From positions 1 to 6,543 of the forward strand of contig DLGN01000275.1 in assembly GCA_002482715.1 (NCBI GenBank): a stretch of DNA of 6,543 bases. The letters are read 5' to 3'. This document shows positions 1 through 5,983 of this stretch, piece by piece. A model generated the notes under the pieces. It saw nothing but the letters and a program-made list of their open reading frames with translations, was not told where the DNA came from and ran no database searches. Position numbers and translations under genes: made by a program. This stretch comes from Oxalobacteraceae bacterium UBA7693. Lineage in GTDB: Bacteria > Pseudomonadota > Gammaproteobacteria > Burkholderiales > Burkholderiaceae_D. Position 1 is the stretch's first letter. Every line of letters starts with the position of its first letter.

Positions 1-832
1 GGGCGCCATGCGCAAGATCACCGAAGAAGGCGTGAAGTTTGCCTCGCCGATTAGTGGCGAGCGCTTATTCTTGTCGCCTGAAATTTCCATGCAAATTCAA
101 CGTGCTTTGAATTCCGACATCGTTATGCAATTCGACGAATGCACACCCTATGAGATCGATGGCCGCCCCGCCACCAGCGAAGAAGCGGGTAAATCCATGC
201 GCATGTCTCTGCGCTGGGCACAACGCTCGATGAACGAATTCAAAGGTGGCGAAAATCCAAATGCCTTATTCGGTATCGTCCAAGGCGGTATGTTTGAAAA
301 TCTGCGTGACGAATCATTGGCTGCCTTAAACGAAATGGGCTTCGATGGGATGGCGATTGGCGGTTTGTCAGTCGGTGAACCCAAAGAAGACATGCTGCGC
401 ATCCTCTCGCATGTCGGCCCAAAACTGCCAGAAAACAAACCGCACTATTTGATGGGTGTGGGCACGCCAGAAGACTTAGTCGCTGGTGTGGCCAACGGCA
501 TCGATATGTTCGACTGCGTCATGCCAACCCGCAATGCACGTAACGGCTGGATTTTCACCCGCTTTGGCGATGTCAAAATCAAAAACGCTCGCTACAAAGA
601 AGACAAAGCACCGTTGGATGAAACTTGCACCTGCTACGCCTGCAAAAACTTCTCCCGCGCTTACTTGCATCATTTACACCGCACCGGTGAAATCCTTGGC
701 GCGCGCCTAAACACCATTCACAATTTGCACTACTACCTCGACCTGTTCCGCCAGATTCGTTTGTCTTTGGATGAAGACCGGTTCCCTGAGTTCGTTGCGC
801 AATTTAAAGCGGATCGGGCGCGTGGGGTATAG
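1..832 (+). CDS. tgt: queuine/preQ1 tRNA-guanine transglycosylase, 5' end missing
   Basis: Exchanges guanine-34 in the anticodon of tRNA-Asp, -Asn, -His and -Tyr for preQ1, the base-swap step of queuosine synthesis; cytosolic. The reading frame is open through the left edge (first whole codon at base 2), so the ATG at base 8 is internal: the segment after it, MRKITEEGVKF, aligns with E. coli Tgt from about residue 101. About 100 N-terminal residues are missing, including the catalytic general base in the TDSGGFQ motif. Visible are the guanine-recognition motif FDECTPY (Asp codon 134-136), the loop GGLSVGEPK, the YLMGVGTPEDL strand, and the nucleophile Asp in MFDCVMPTRNARNG (codon 512-514). 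The zinc site CxCxxC with the later His of NTIHN is intact. The C-terminus looks complete. tgt directly before yajC-secDF is the usual proteobacterial order. Identity is near certain from the motifs. Confidence 0.97.
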   Translation, partial: GAMRKITEEGVKFASPISGERLFLSPEISMQIQRALNSDIVMQFDECTPYEIDGRPATSEEAGKSMRMSLRWAQRSMNEFKGGENPNALFGIVQGGMFENLRDESLAALNEMGFDGMAIGGLSVGEPKEDMLRILSHVGPKLPENKPHYLMGVGTPEDLVAGVANGIDMFDCVMPTRNARNGWIFTRFGDVKIKNARYKEDKAPLDETCTCYACKNFSRAYLHHLHRTGEILGARLNTIHNLHYYLDLFRQIRLSLDEDRFPEFVAQFKADRARGV

Positions 833-920
833 GTTGCTGGGTTTTGATTTGCATGTTGGCGATGCCCAATTTGCTATAAAGAACTGTTTGCACAACAAGT
901 TTTTTGTCTACGCAATAGAT

Positions 921-952
921 TTGACAGAAACTTGAGATCCAAGTGCTAGAAT
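921..952 (+). promoter_or_regulatory. candidate sigma70 promoter for yajC-secDF
   Basis: A perfect -35 hexamer TTGACA (921-926) is followed by an extended -10 TGCTAGAAT (944-952, hexamer TAGAAT at 947-952, 5 of 6 matches to TATAAT). The spacer is 20 bp, longer than the optimal 17, which the TGn extension could partly offset. Transcription would start near base 959, about 140 nt before the yajC start. Its position just upstream of yajC fits a dedicated promoter for the sec genes. This rests on sequence match only. Confidence 0.5.
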
Positions 953-1087
953 GTTGCGCTTTGTTGTTAGGCTTGAAATGCTGTTTTTTTGTTAAGTGTG
1001 CTATCGGCCTTTTTATGGGGCTTTAAATTCTTAACTTCATCCCAAAATGCGTCCAAGTCGCTGATTTGATTTAAAAAACTATTAAAT

Positions 1088-1091
1088 GGAG
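1088..1091 (+). promoter_or_regulatory. yajC Shine-Dalgarno GGAG
   Basis: GGAG lies 7 nt before a GTG codon at 1099. This supports the non-ATG start of yajC, since the peptide that follows (MFISSAYAQ) matches the usual YajC N-terminus and the next in-frame ATG lies inside the gene. Confidence 0.7.
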
Positions 1092-1098
1092 TTTTATC

Positions 1099-1419
1099 GT
1101 GTTTATTTCTTCTGCTTATGCTCAAGCTGCTGGTGCAGCAAGCCCTGAATCTTCTTTGATGAGCTTTTTGCCCATCATTTTGATGTTTGTGGTTTTGTAT
1201 TTCGTCATGATTCGCCCACAAATGAAGCGTCAAAAAGAACAAAAATCCATGCTCGACGCCTTGGCTAAGGGTGATGAAGTGATCACCGCTGGCGGTATCG
1301 CAGGAAAAGTCACTAAGGTAACTGATTCCTTTGTTTCATTAGAAGTTAGCAATGGCGTTGATATTCAGATTCAAAAAAGCGCTGTGACAACCTTGTTACC
1401 AAAAGGCACACTGAAATAA
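1099..1419 (+). CDS. yajC: YajC, preprotein translocase accessory subunit
   Basis: Small inner-membrane protein that associates with SecD-SecF and the SecYEG channel; its exact contribution to export is modest and not fully settled in the family. The product is 106 residues, close to the 110 of E. coli YajC. A short Ala/Ser-rich N-terminus leads to a single membrane span at about residues 22-38. The conserved MIRPQMKRQKE follows directly, with a basic cytoplasmic face, and then the compact domain with LAKGDEVITAGGIAGKV (about 55-71). Translation starts at GTG 1099, chosen from the Shine-Dalgarno at 1088-1091 and the conserved N-terminus. It lies 266 bp after tgt and 104 bp before secD. The gap to secD contains a strong hairpin, so YajC may be made in excess of SecDF (inference). 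Confidence 0.95.
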   Translation: MFISSAYAQAAGAASPESSLMSFLPIILMFVVLYFVMIRPQMKRQKEQKSMLDALAKGDEVITAGGIAGKVTKVTDSFVSLEVSNGVDIQIQKSAVTTLLPKGTLK

Positions 1420-1436
1420 TCCAGCGATCTTCGCAA

Positions 1437-1475
1437 CAGGGGCAAAACGAACCGCTTTGCCCCTGAATTATTTTG
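1437..1475 (+). terminator. strong hairpin between yajC and secD, possible attenuator or terminator
   Basis: CAGGGGCAAA (1437-1446) pairs perfectly with TTTGCCCCTG (1456-1465), a 10-bp stem. The 9-nt interior can add two C-G pairs (1448-1449 with 1453-1454) above an A-C mismatch. The 3' side continues AATTATTTTGG, T-rich but not a clean T-run, so termination may be partial or the hairpin may instead stabilise the 3' end of yajC mRNA. It begins 18 nt after the yajC stop. Because secD has no clear promoter of its own here, a full terminator would be surprising; partial attenuation is my preferred reading. Confidence 0.55.
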
Positions 1476-1523
1476 GTTTCTTAGTTTTTATGTCGTTCGT
1501 GTTTTCTTTTTTCTGAATCCGCT

Positions 1524-3392
1524 ATGAATCGTTATCCCCTCTGGAAGTACATCATCATCTTGATATCGCTGGTCTTTGGTGCTTTGTATGCTGCGCCGAA
1601 TTTCTTCGGTGATTCAGTCGCTGTGCAAATTAATAGTACAAAAGCCACAGTCAAAGTGGACGAAAGTATGATTGCGCGGGTTGAGCAAGTGCTGAAAGAT
1701 GCAGGCATCAGTTCAACAGGTTTTTCTTATGACTACAACGGCATTCAGGGGTCAATTCGTGCGCGATTTGCGACGACAGACGCGCAGTTCAAAGCGAAAG
1801 CTGCCTTAGAAAAAGGTTTGAATGTTGATGCTAGCGATCCGATTTACTCAGTCGCCTTGAATCTTTTGCCAAATACACCTGTATGGATGCAGAAGCTGCA
1901 TGCTTTCCCTATGTATTTAGGCTTGGATTTGCGCGGTGGTGTGCATTTCTTGATGAAAGTTGACACTTCAGCGGTGTTGAATAATCGTTTGAATACTTTG
2001 CAATCTAGTTTGCGGAGTACATTGAAAGAGAAAGAAATACGCCACGCAGGTATTTCGCGTGACGCTTCTTCTGTTACTGTTAAATTCCGTGATGCAGAAA
2101 CACGTGCCAAAGCACGAGATATCGTCACTCGTCAAATGAATGATGTGGATTTGCTCGATAGCGTTGCAACAGCAGACAACAGCGAGATCGCATTTAAAGT
2201 GACAATCAAGCCACAATCATTAACGACCTTGATGAACGAGGGCGTCAAGCAAAATATCTCTGCTTTGTCGAAACGCGTCAATGAAATTGGCGTAGCAGAA
2301 CCGATAATTCAGCAGCAAGGCGCGGATCGTATCGTGGTGCAATTGCCTGGTGTGCAGGACGTTGCCGGTGCTAAAAAAATTATTGGACGTACTGCAACTT
2401 TGGAAGTGCGTTTGGTGGACCAAAGTGTAATTGGTCCAGTCGATGAAAATACTCCTGTACCGTTTGGTTCTGAGATGTTTAAGGTTGGCCGTGGTGGTCC
2501 GGCGATTTTATATAAAGAGCCGATTGTGACTGGTGATGCGATTATTGGTGCAGCCGCAACATTTGATGAAAATCAGCAACCTGCGGTGAGTATTGATTTA
2601 AACAGTGAAGGTGGGCGCCGCATGGGTGAAGCGACCCGTATGAATGTCGGCAAGCCAATGGCTTTCGTCCTGTTCGAAAAAGGTAAGGGTGAGTTATTGC
2701 AGGTGGCGACGATTCAAGGTGTGTTCAGTAACAAATTCCGTACCACAGGGATGGGTACCACCAATGACGCCAACGAGTTGGCATTGCTGTTGCGCGCAGG
2801 TTCTTTAGCCGCACCAATGGAGGTGATCGAAGAGCGTACGATTGGTGCGCAATTGGGTGCGGAAAATATTACTAAAGGTATTCATTCCACTATGTACGGT
2901 TTTGCCGCAATTGCTGTTTTCATGATTGCGTATTACATGATGTTTGGTTTCTTTAGCGTGTTTGCCTTGGCGGTGAACTTGTTATTACTGGTTGGTATTT
3001 TGTCCGTGATGCAGGCGACTTTGACCCTGCCTGGTATGGCAGCGATTGCTTTAGCATTAGGTATGGCGATTGATGCTAACGTCTTGATTAATGAACGTAT
3101 CCGAGAAGAGCTTCGTGCAGGTAACTCGCCGCAACATGCGATCTTGCAAGGTTTTGATCGTGCTTGGGCGACGATTCTCGATTCCAATGTGACGACATTT
3201 ATCGTTGGTCTGGCCTTGTTAGTATTTGGTTCTGGTCCAATTAAGGCGTTCGCGATTGTGCACTGCTTGGGTATTTTGACTTCGATTTTCTCTGCTGTAT
3301 TTGTGATGCGTGGCGTGGTTAATCTTTGGTATGGCCGTAAGAAGAAGTTGACTTCGATTTCAATTGGTCAAATTTGGAAACCTACTGAGTAA
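1524..3392 (+). CDS. secD: SecD, protein translocase subunit
   Basis: Inner-membrane RND-superfamily protein that works with SecF to pull secreted proteins through SecYEG from the periplasmic side, using the proton motive force. The product is 622 residues (E. coli 615). The order is: N-terminal span at about 7-24 within NRYPLWKYIIILISLVFG; a large periplasmic region with the conserved LGLDLRGGVHFLMKVD (132-147), the VNEIGVAEP and QGADRIVVQLPG segments (252-276) and a P1-type head; EERTIGAQLGAENI (436-449); then five closely packed spans from about 455 to 602. The proton-path Asp517 lies in MAIDANVLINERIREE (514-529) and corresponds to E. coli Asp519. The start is fixed by the conserved N-terminal span, although no Shine-Dalgarno precedes it and the leader is pyrimidine-rich. 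The gene ends with tandem stops TAATAA. No truncation or missing key residue is seen. Confidence 0.98.
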   Translation: MNRYPLWKYIIILISLVFGALYAAPNFFGDSVAVQINSTKATVKVDESMIARVEQVLKDAGISSTGFSYDYNGIQGSIRARFATTDAQFKAKAALEKGLNVDASDPIYSVALNLLPNTPVWMQKLHAFPMYLGLDLRGGVHFLMKVDTSAVLNNRLNTLQSSLRSTLKEKEIRHAGISRDASSVTVKFRDAETRAKARDIVTRQMNDVDLLDSVATADNSEIAFKVTIKPQSLTTLMNEGVKQNISALSKRVNEIGVAEPIIQQQGADRIVVQLPGVQDVAGAKKIIGRTATLEVRLVDQSVIGPVDENTPVPFGSEMFKVGRGGPAILYKEPIVTGDAIIGAAATFDENQQPAVSIDLNSEGGRRMGEATRMNVGKPMAFVLFEKGKGELLQVATIQGVFSNKFRTTGMGTTNDANELALLLRAGSLAAPMEVIEERTIGAQLGAENITKGIHSTMYGFAAIAVFMIAYYMMFGFFSVFALAVNLLLLVGILSVMQATLTLPGMAAIALALGMAIDANVLINERIREELRAGNSPQHAILQGFDRAWATILDSNVTTFIVGLALLVFGSGPIKAFAIVHCLGILTSIFSAVFVMRGVVNLWYGRKKKLTSISIGQIWKPTE

Positions 3393-3405
3393 TAAGCCCT
3401 TTAAT

Positions 3406-3434
3406 AAAATTTTTTAAAGAGAAAATTTTAAAGA
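3406..3434. repeat. imperfect tandem direct repeat
   Basis: AAAATTTTTTAAAGA (3406-3420) is followed after one G by AAAATTTTAAAGA (3422-3434). The copies differ only by two extra T. Each copy contains AAAATTTT, which is also self-complementary, so short weak hairpins are possible. It could be simple AT-rich drift. Confidence 0.6.
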
Positions 3435-3475
3435 AGTGTTAATGCAAAGTACTTAGTCAATTAAGAAAAAGATTT

Positions 3476-3479
3476 AGGA
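3476..3479 (+). promoter_or_regulatory. secF Shine-Dalgarno AGGA
   Basis: AGGA within TTTAGGAA lies 7 nt before the secF ATG at 3487. It gives secF its own translation signal, so coupling to secD across the 94-bp gap is not needed. Confidence 0.65.
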
Positions 3480-3486
3480 ATTCATC

Positions 3487-4464
3487 ATGGAATTATTCCG
3501 TATTAAACGCGACATACCTTTCATGCGCAATGCGCTGATTTTTAATGTCATCTCGGCTGTTACCTTTGTTGCTGCTGTTTTCTTCTTATTTACAAGAGGA
3601 CTGCACTTATCGGTTGAGTTCACTGGCGGTACGTCGATGGAGGTTAGCTATAGTCAGGCTGCCGATACCACCAAGATTAGGGAAAAAATTCAATCGATCG
3701 GTATTAGTGAGGTTGTTGTTCAAGCTTTTGGTAAAGCGCAAGATGTGGTGATTCGCATGCCTTTGCCGAAAGTGGCAGAAGGTGCAGCGAAACCTAGTGA
3801 AAAAGAACTCAACGCCATGATTACCGCGCAAAATGAGCGTGTCATGACGGCGTTGAAAGCTGATCATCCAGACGTGAAATTACAAAGAACAGCTTTGGTC
3901 GGTGCACAAGTTGGTGACGAATTGATGCACGATGGTCTGATGGCATTATTATTTGTGATCGTCGGTGTGATGGCATATTTAGCGATTCGCTTTGAGTGGA
4001 AATATGCGGTGTCGGCGATTATAGCGAACTTGCATGACGTCGTAATCATCCTCGGTTTCTTTGCTTTCTTCCAATGGGAATTCGATCTTGCGGTGCTGGC
4101 TGCGGTATTGGCGGTGTTAGGTTACTCAGTCAATGAATCTGTGGTTATTTTTGATCGTATCCGCGAGAATTTCTTGAAGATGCGTAAAGCAACTGTGACA
4201 GAGGTGATTGATAACGCGATCACAAGCACGATTTCTCGTACCATTATCACGCACGGTTCTACGCAAATGATGGTCTTGTCGATGCTCTTGTTTGGTGGTC
4301 CGACTTTAGCGGGTTTTGCAAAGGCGCTGACGATTGGTATTTGTTTCGGTATTTATTCTTCTGTTTTCGTCGCTGCGGCGATCGCGATGTGGTTGGGTGT
4401 GAGACGTGAAGACTTGATTAAACCAGTTGCAGAAAAAGATGAAACAGATGGCGCTGTTGTTTAA
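3487..4464 (+). CDS. secF: SecF, protein translocase subunit
   Basis: Partner of SecD in the inner membrane; the two form a pseudo-symmetric RND-like unit that couples proton flow to late steps of preprotein export. The product is 325 residues (E. coli 323). It has a first span at about 15-36, the conserved LSVEFTGGT (41-49), a periplasmic domain containing a charged insert rich in Ala/Lys/Glu at about 95-125, the LVGAQVGDEL motif (137-146), RFEW (168-171), HDV (183-185) and VLGYSVNESVVIFDRIREN (210-228), the counterpart of the SecD proton-path motif. Five C-terminal spans run from about 150 to 303, followed by a charged cytoplasmic tail. The ATG has a well-spaced AGGA. It is the last gene of the sec operon; a Rho-independent terminator lies about 70 bp after the stop. 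Confidence 0.98.
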   Translation: MELFRIKRDIPFMRNALIFNVISAVTFVAAVFFLFTRGLHLSVEFTGGTSMEVSYSQAADTTKIREKIQSIGISEVVVQAFGKAQDVVIRMPLPKVAEGAAKPSEKELNAMITAQNERVMTALKADHPDVKLQRTALVGAQVGDELMHDGLMALLFVIVGVMAYLAIRFEWKYAVSAIIANLHDVVIILGFFAFFQWEFDLAVLAAVLAVLGYSVNESVVIFDRIRENFLKMRKATVTEVIDNAITSTISRTIITHGSTQMMVLSMLLFGGPTLAGFAKALTIGICFGIYSSVFVAAAIAMWLGVRREDLIKPVAEKDETDGAVV

Positions 4465-4479
4465 ATGAACATTTAAATG
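4460..4479. repeat. short inverted and direct repeat at the secF stop
   Basis: TTTAAATG (4460-4467) is followed by its perfect reverse complement CATTTAAA (4470-4477) after two bases. The octamer TTTAAATG also recurs directly at 4472-4479. The secF stop codon TAA (4462-4464) lies inside the first copy. The 2-nt spacer is too short for a good RNA hairpin with full pairing. It may be chance in AT-rich DNA. Confidence 0.55.
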
Positions 4480-4492
4480 CCCGAAGCCCGAA
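4479..4492. repeat. two tandem copies of GCCCGAA
   Basis: The heptamer GCCCGAA occurs twice back to back (4479-4485 and 4486-4492), directly after the TTTAAATG repeat. No function is evident; it is recorded because the secF 3' region is otherwise simple. Confidence 0.5.
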
Positions 4493-4532
4493 TGAATGTC
4501 GTCGCTTTCGTAACAAAACGTATAAAAGAACG

Positions 4533-4564
4533 AAGCCAGCCTGAGTGCTGGCTTTTTCTTTGTT
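4533..4564 (+). terminator. Rho-independent terminator of the sec operon
   Basis: AAGCCAGC (4533-4540) pairs perfectly with GCTGGCTT (4547-4554), an 8-bp GC-rich stem with a 6-nt loop CTGAGT, followed by TTTCTTTGTT. It lies about 70 bp after the secF stop and has the classic form of an intrinsic terminator. It separates the sec operon from the efflux operon. Confidence 0.9.
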
Positions 4565-4634
4565 AAGATTCAATCCATCAATAAAATCTGCGTATTGCGT
4601 TCTTATGGCAAGTTGTTGTGGCTCACTACACTGT

Positions 4635-4663
4635 TTGAACCGGAATAATTCGCATGCTATTTA
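4635..4663 (+). promoter_or_regulatory. candidate promoter of the RND efflux operon
   Basis: TTGAAC (4635-4640, 4 of 6 matches to TTGACA) is separated by exactly 17 bp from TATTTA (4658-4663), which is preceded by TGC as an extended -10. An alternative -10, TACAAT at 4662-4667, matches better but has a 21-bp spacer. Either would place the start roughly 55-65 nt before the adaptor ATG. The evidence is weak, but some promoter is expected here because a terminator lies just upstream. Confidence 0.35.
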
Positions 4664-4670
4664 CAATGCG
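4651..4670. promoter_or_regulatory. dyad overlapping the candidate -10, possible operator
   Basis: CGCAT (4651-4655) and ATGCG (4666-4670) are perfect inverted arms around a 10-bp centre that contains the -10 candidates. A dimeric repressor site placed this way would block RNA polymerase, as is common for efflux operons. The arms are short, so chance is possible and no regulator is identified. Confidence 0.3.
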
Positions 4671-4729
4671 TTACAGAACTTTCTCTGTACCAATTGTCTA
4701 AGCTGCTTCGATCTGAAAAACAAATCAAA

Positions 4730-5983
4730 ATGAAAAATGCAAAAATCTCAGTAATCGCATTATCCCTTGCTGTCGCTGCTGGCGGCTATTGGATGTGGAA
4801 TAAAGCTGGTTCTGAAAGTACAGAGCTGGTTGCTGGCCAGACCATAGGCGGCAAAGGCGATAAAAATCGTCCCGTAATTGTGAACACCGTGTTGGCGCAA
4901 AAGCGTGACTATGAGGTGAAGCTCAAAGCCAACGGCGTGGTTTCTTCTTTGAATATTGTCGATGTGCGACCGCAAGTTACTAGCGTGATTGAAAGAGTCC
5001 ATATCAAAGAAGGGCAGTTCGTTCGTGCTGGTGACATTTTGTTCACTTTGGATAATCGTACTGATACGGTCAATTTGACGCGAGCACAGGCGCAGTTAGA
5101 TAAAGAGTTAGCGAGTTTGTCGGAGAACCAACGACAACTCGCACGTAGTAAAGAATTGTTTGCGCAAAAATTCCAATCACAAAGTGTCGTTGATGCAGCA
5201 CAAACGACCGTCAATGCACAACAAGCCGTGGTTGATGCTGCAAGAGCAGCAGTCGCGGCTGCGAGAGTTAGTTTGGGTTATAGCCGCATTGTGGCTCCAG
5301 TGAGTGGTCGCACGGGTTTGATTAATGTATTCCCAGGTTCTTTAGTGCAACCTAGTACTTCGGGTGCAGCCTTGGTGACGATCACGCAAATGGATCCGGT
5401 AGCGATTACTTTCCCACTGCCGCAACGCAATTTGTCGGATGCCTTGGATAGTTTAAAACGTGGTGATAGCGTGGCGATGGCGAGTCTGCCAGATAGCACC
5501 TTGAGCTTTAAAGGCAAGTTGCAATTTATTGATAATGTGGTTGATCCTATTTCTGGCACAGTCAAAGTCAAAGCCGTGTTCGATAACAAAGAAATGAAAC
5601 TGTGGCCGGGTGCTTATGCGAATATTGATTTGAGTGTATTGACCTTGAAAGATGTGGTGGTTGTGCCGCGTGACGCTTTGGTGATAGGTGTGAATGCGGT
5701 GACGGTCTTTATCGCGGACAAAGAAGGCAAAGCCGCGCAGAAGCCAGTGAAAGTACAATATAGCTACGGTAATGACGCGATCGTGACAGGCCTAGAGCCT
5801 GGCATGAAGGTTGTGCTTGAAGGTAAGCAGAATTTACGTCCTGGCGTGCCGATTAAAGATCGTGCAGATGCCGTTGGTAGCGGTGAAGTCGATAAATCAG
5901 AAGCTAAAAAGTCTTCATCTGCACCAGCTGCTTCAAATCCGGCATCTTCATCAGCGGCAGCTTCAGCAGCGAGTGCATCATGA
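4730..5983 (+). CDS. RND efflux periplasmic adaptor subunit (MdtA/AcrA-like membrane fusion protein)
   Basis: Periplasmic adaptor that bridges an inner-membrane RND pump and an outer-membrane channel. The product is 417 residues from ATG 4730. A TTG start 12 codons earlier (4694) is possible, but it puts a charged stretch before the membrane segment. M1-KNAK is followed by a hydrophobic segment at about 7-22 that acts as signal or anchor; there is no lipobox Cys. Then come a beta-barrel/lipoyl half (VRPQVTSVIERVHIKEGQFV, 79-98; GDILFTLD, 101-108), an alpha-helical coiled-coil hairpin at about 113-183 rich in Ala, Gln and Leu, the returning lipoyl half (YSRIVAPVSGRTG, 184-196), the beta-barrel domain (MDPVAITFPLPQ onward) and the membrane-proximal domain to about 376. 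The Ala/Ser-rich tail (about 389-417) looks disordered. No Shine-Dalgarno is evident; the leader is A-rich. Its stop overlaps the permease start. It resembles MdtA, but substrates cannot be inferred. Confidence 0.92.
   Translation: MKNAKISVIALSLAVAAGGYWMWNKAGSESTELVAGQTIGGKGDKNRPVIVNTVLAQKRDYEVKLKANGVVSSLNIVDVRPQVTSVIERVHIKEGQFVRAGDILFTLDNRTDTVNLTRAQAQLDKELASLSENQRQLARSKELFAQKFQSQSVVDAAQTTVNAQQAVVDAARAAVAAARVSLGYSRIVAPVSGRTGLINVFPGSLVQPSTSGAALVTITQMDPVAITFPLPQRNLSDALDSLKRGDSVAMASLPDSTLSFKGKLQFIDNVVDPISGTVKVKAVFDNKEMKLWPGAYANIDLSVLTLKDVVVVPRDALVIGVNAVTVFIADKEGKAAQKPVKVQYSYGNDAIVTGLEPGMKVVLEGKQNLRPGVPIKDRADAVGSGEVDKSEAKKSSSAPAASNPASSSAAASAASAS

Larger units (their letters stand above)
833..1098. 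other. tgt-yajC intergenic region
   Basis: A 266-bp stretch with no convincing gene on either strand. It is more AT-rich than the flanking coding DNA and includes a T7 run at 984-990. It holds the candidate promoter at 921-952 and the yajC ribosome binding site at its end. If the promoter is real, the yajC transcript has a leader of roughly 140 nt. I found no riboswitch or strong hairpin in that leader. No clear Rho-independent terminator follows tgt, so read-through from tgt into yajC is also possible. Confidence 0.7.
3393..3486 (+). other. secD-secF intergenic spacer, AT-rich
   Basis: A 94-bp gap, longer than is common between secD and secF, very rich in A and T. It contains the imperfect tandem repeat at 3406-3434, the palindrome AGTACT and, at its end, the secF Shine-Dalgarno. 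No terminator-like GC hairpin is present, so secD and secF are probably cotranscribed. The AU-rich RNA may serve as an unstructured ribosome landing region (inference). Confidence 0.6.
4565..4729. other. upstream region of the efflux operon
   Basis: A 165-bp gap between the sec terminator and the adaptor ATG. No gene is supported. It holds the candidate promoter at 4635-4663 and a 5-bp-arm dyad around the -10. The hexamer TGCGTT occurs twice in direct orientation (4596-4601 and 4667-4672). No local regulator gene is visible in the window. Confidence 0.6.

Noticed and set aside
8..10. ATG at base 8 as the start of tgt.
   Set aside because: The frame continues to the left edge and the protein after it aligns about 100 residues into Tgt; this Met is internal.
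872..905. Extended -10-like TGCTATAAA (872-880) overlapping a possible A/T hairpin (878-885 with 898-905) ending in a T6 run after tgt.
   Set aside because: No -35 lies at usable spacing for the -10, and the stem has one G-C pair plus a G-U wobble in its base, too weak to call a terminator for tgt.
967..1242. A 91-codon minus-strand frame covering the tgt-yajC gap and the yajC start.
   Set aside because: It overlaps conserved yajC coding sequence in antisense and the putative yajC leader; the translated product shows no recognisable domain or plausible start signal.
4694..4729. Upstream TTG start giving a 12-residue longer adaptor.
   Set aside because: ATG 4730 gives a normal signal/anchor with MKNAK followed by the hydrophobic core; the extension adds charged residues and has no Shine-Dalgarno.
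4545..4733. A 62-codon frame rich in Cys starting at GTG 4545.
   Set aside because: It starts inside the sec terminator loop, has no ribosome site, overlaps the adaptor start and resembles no family I recognise.
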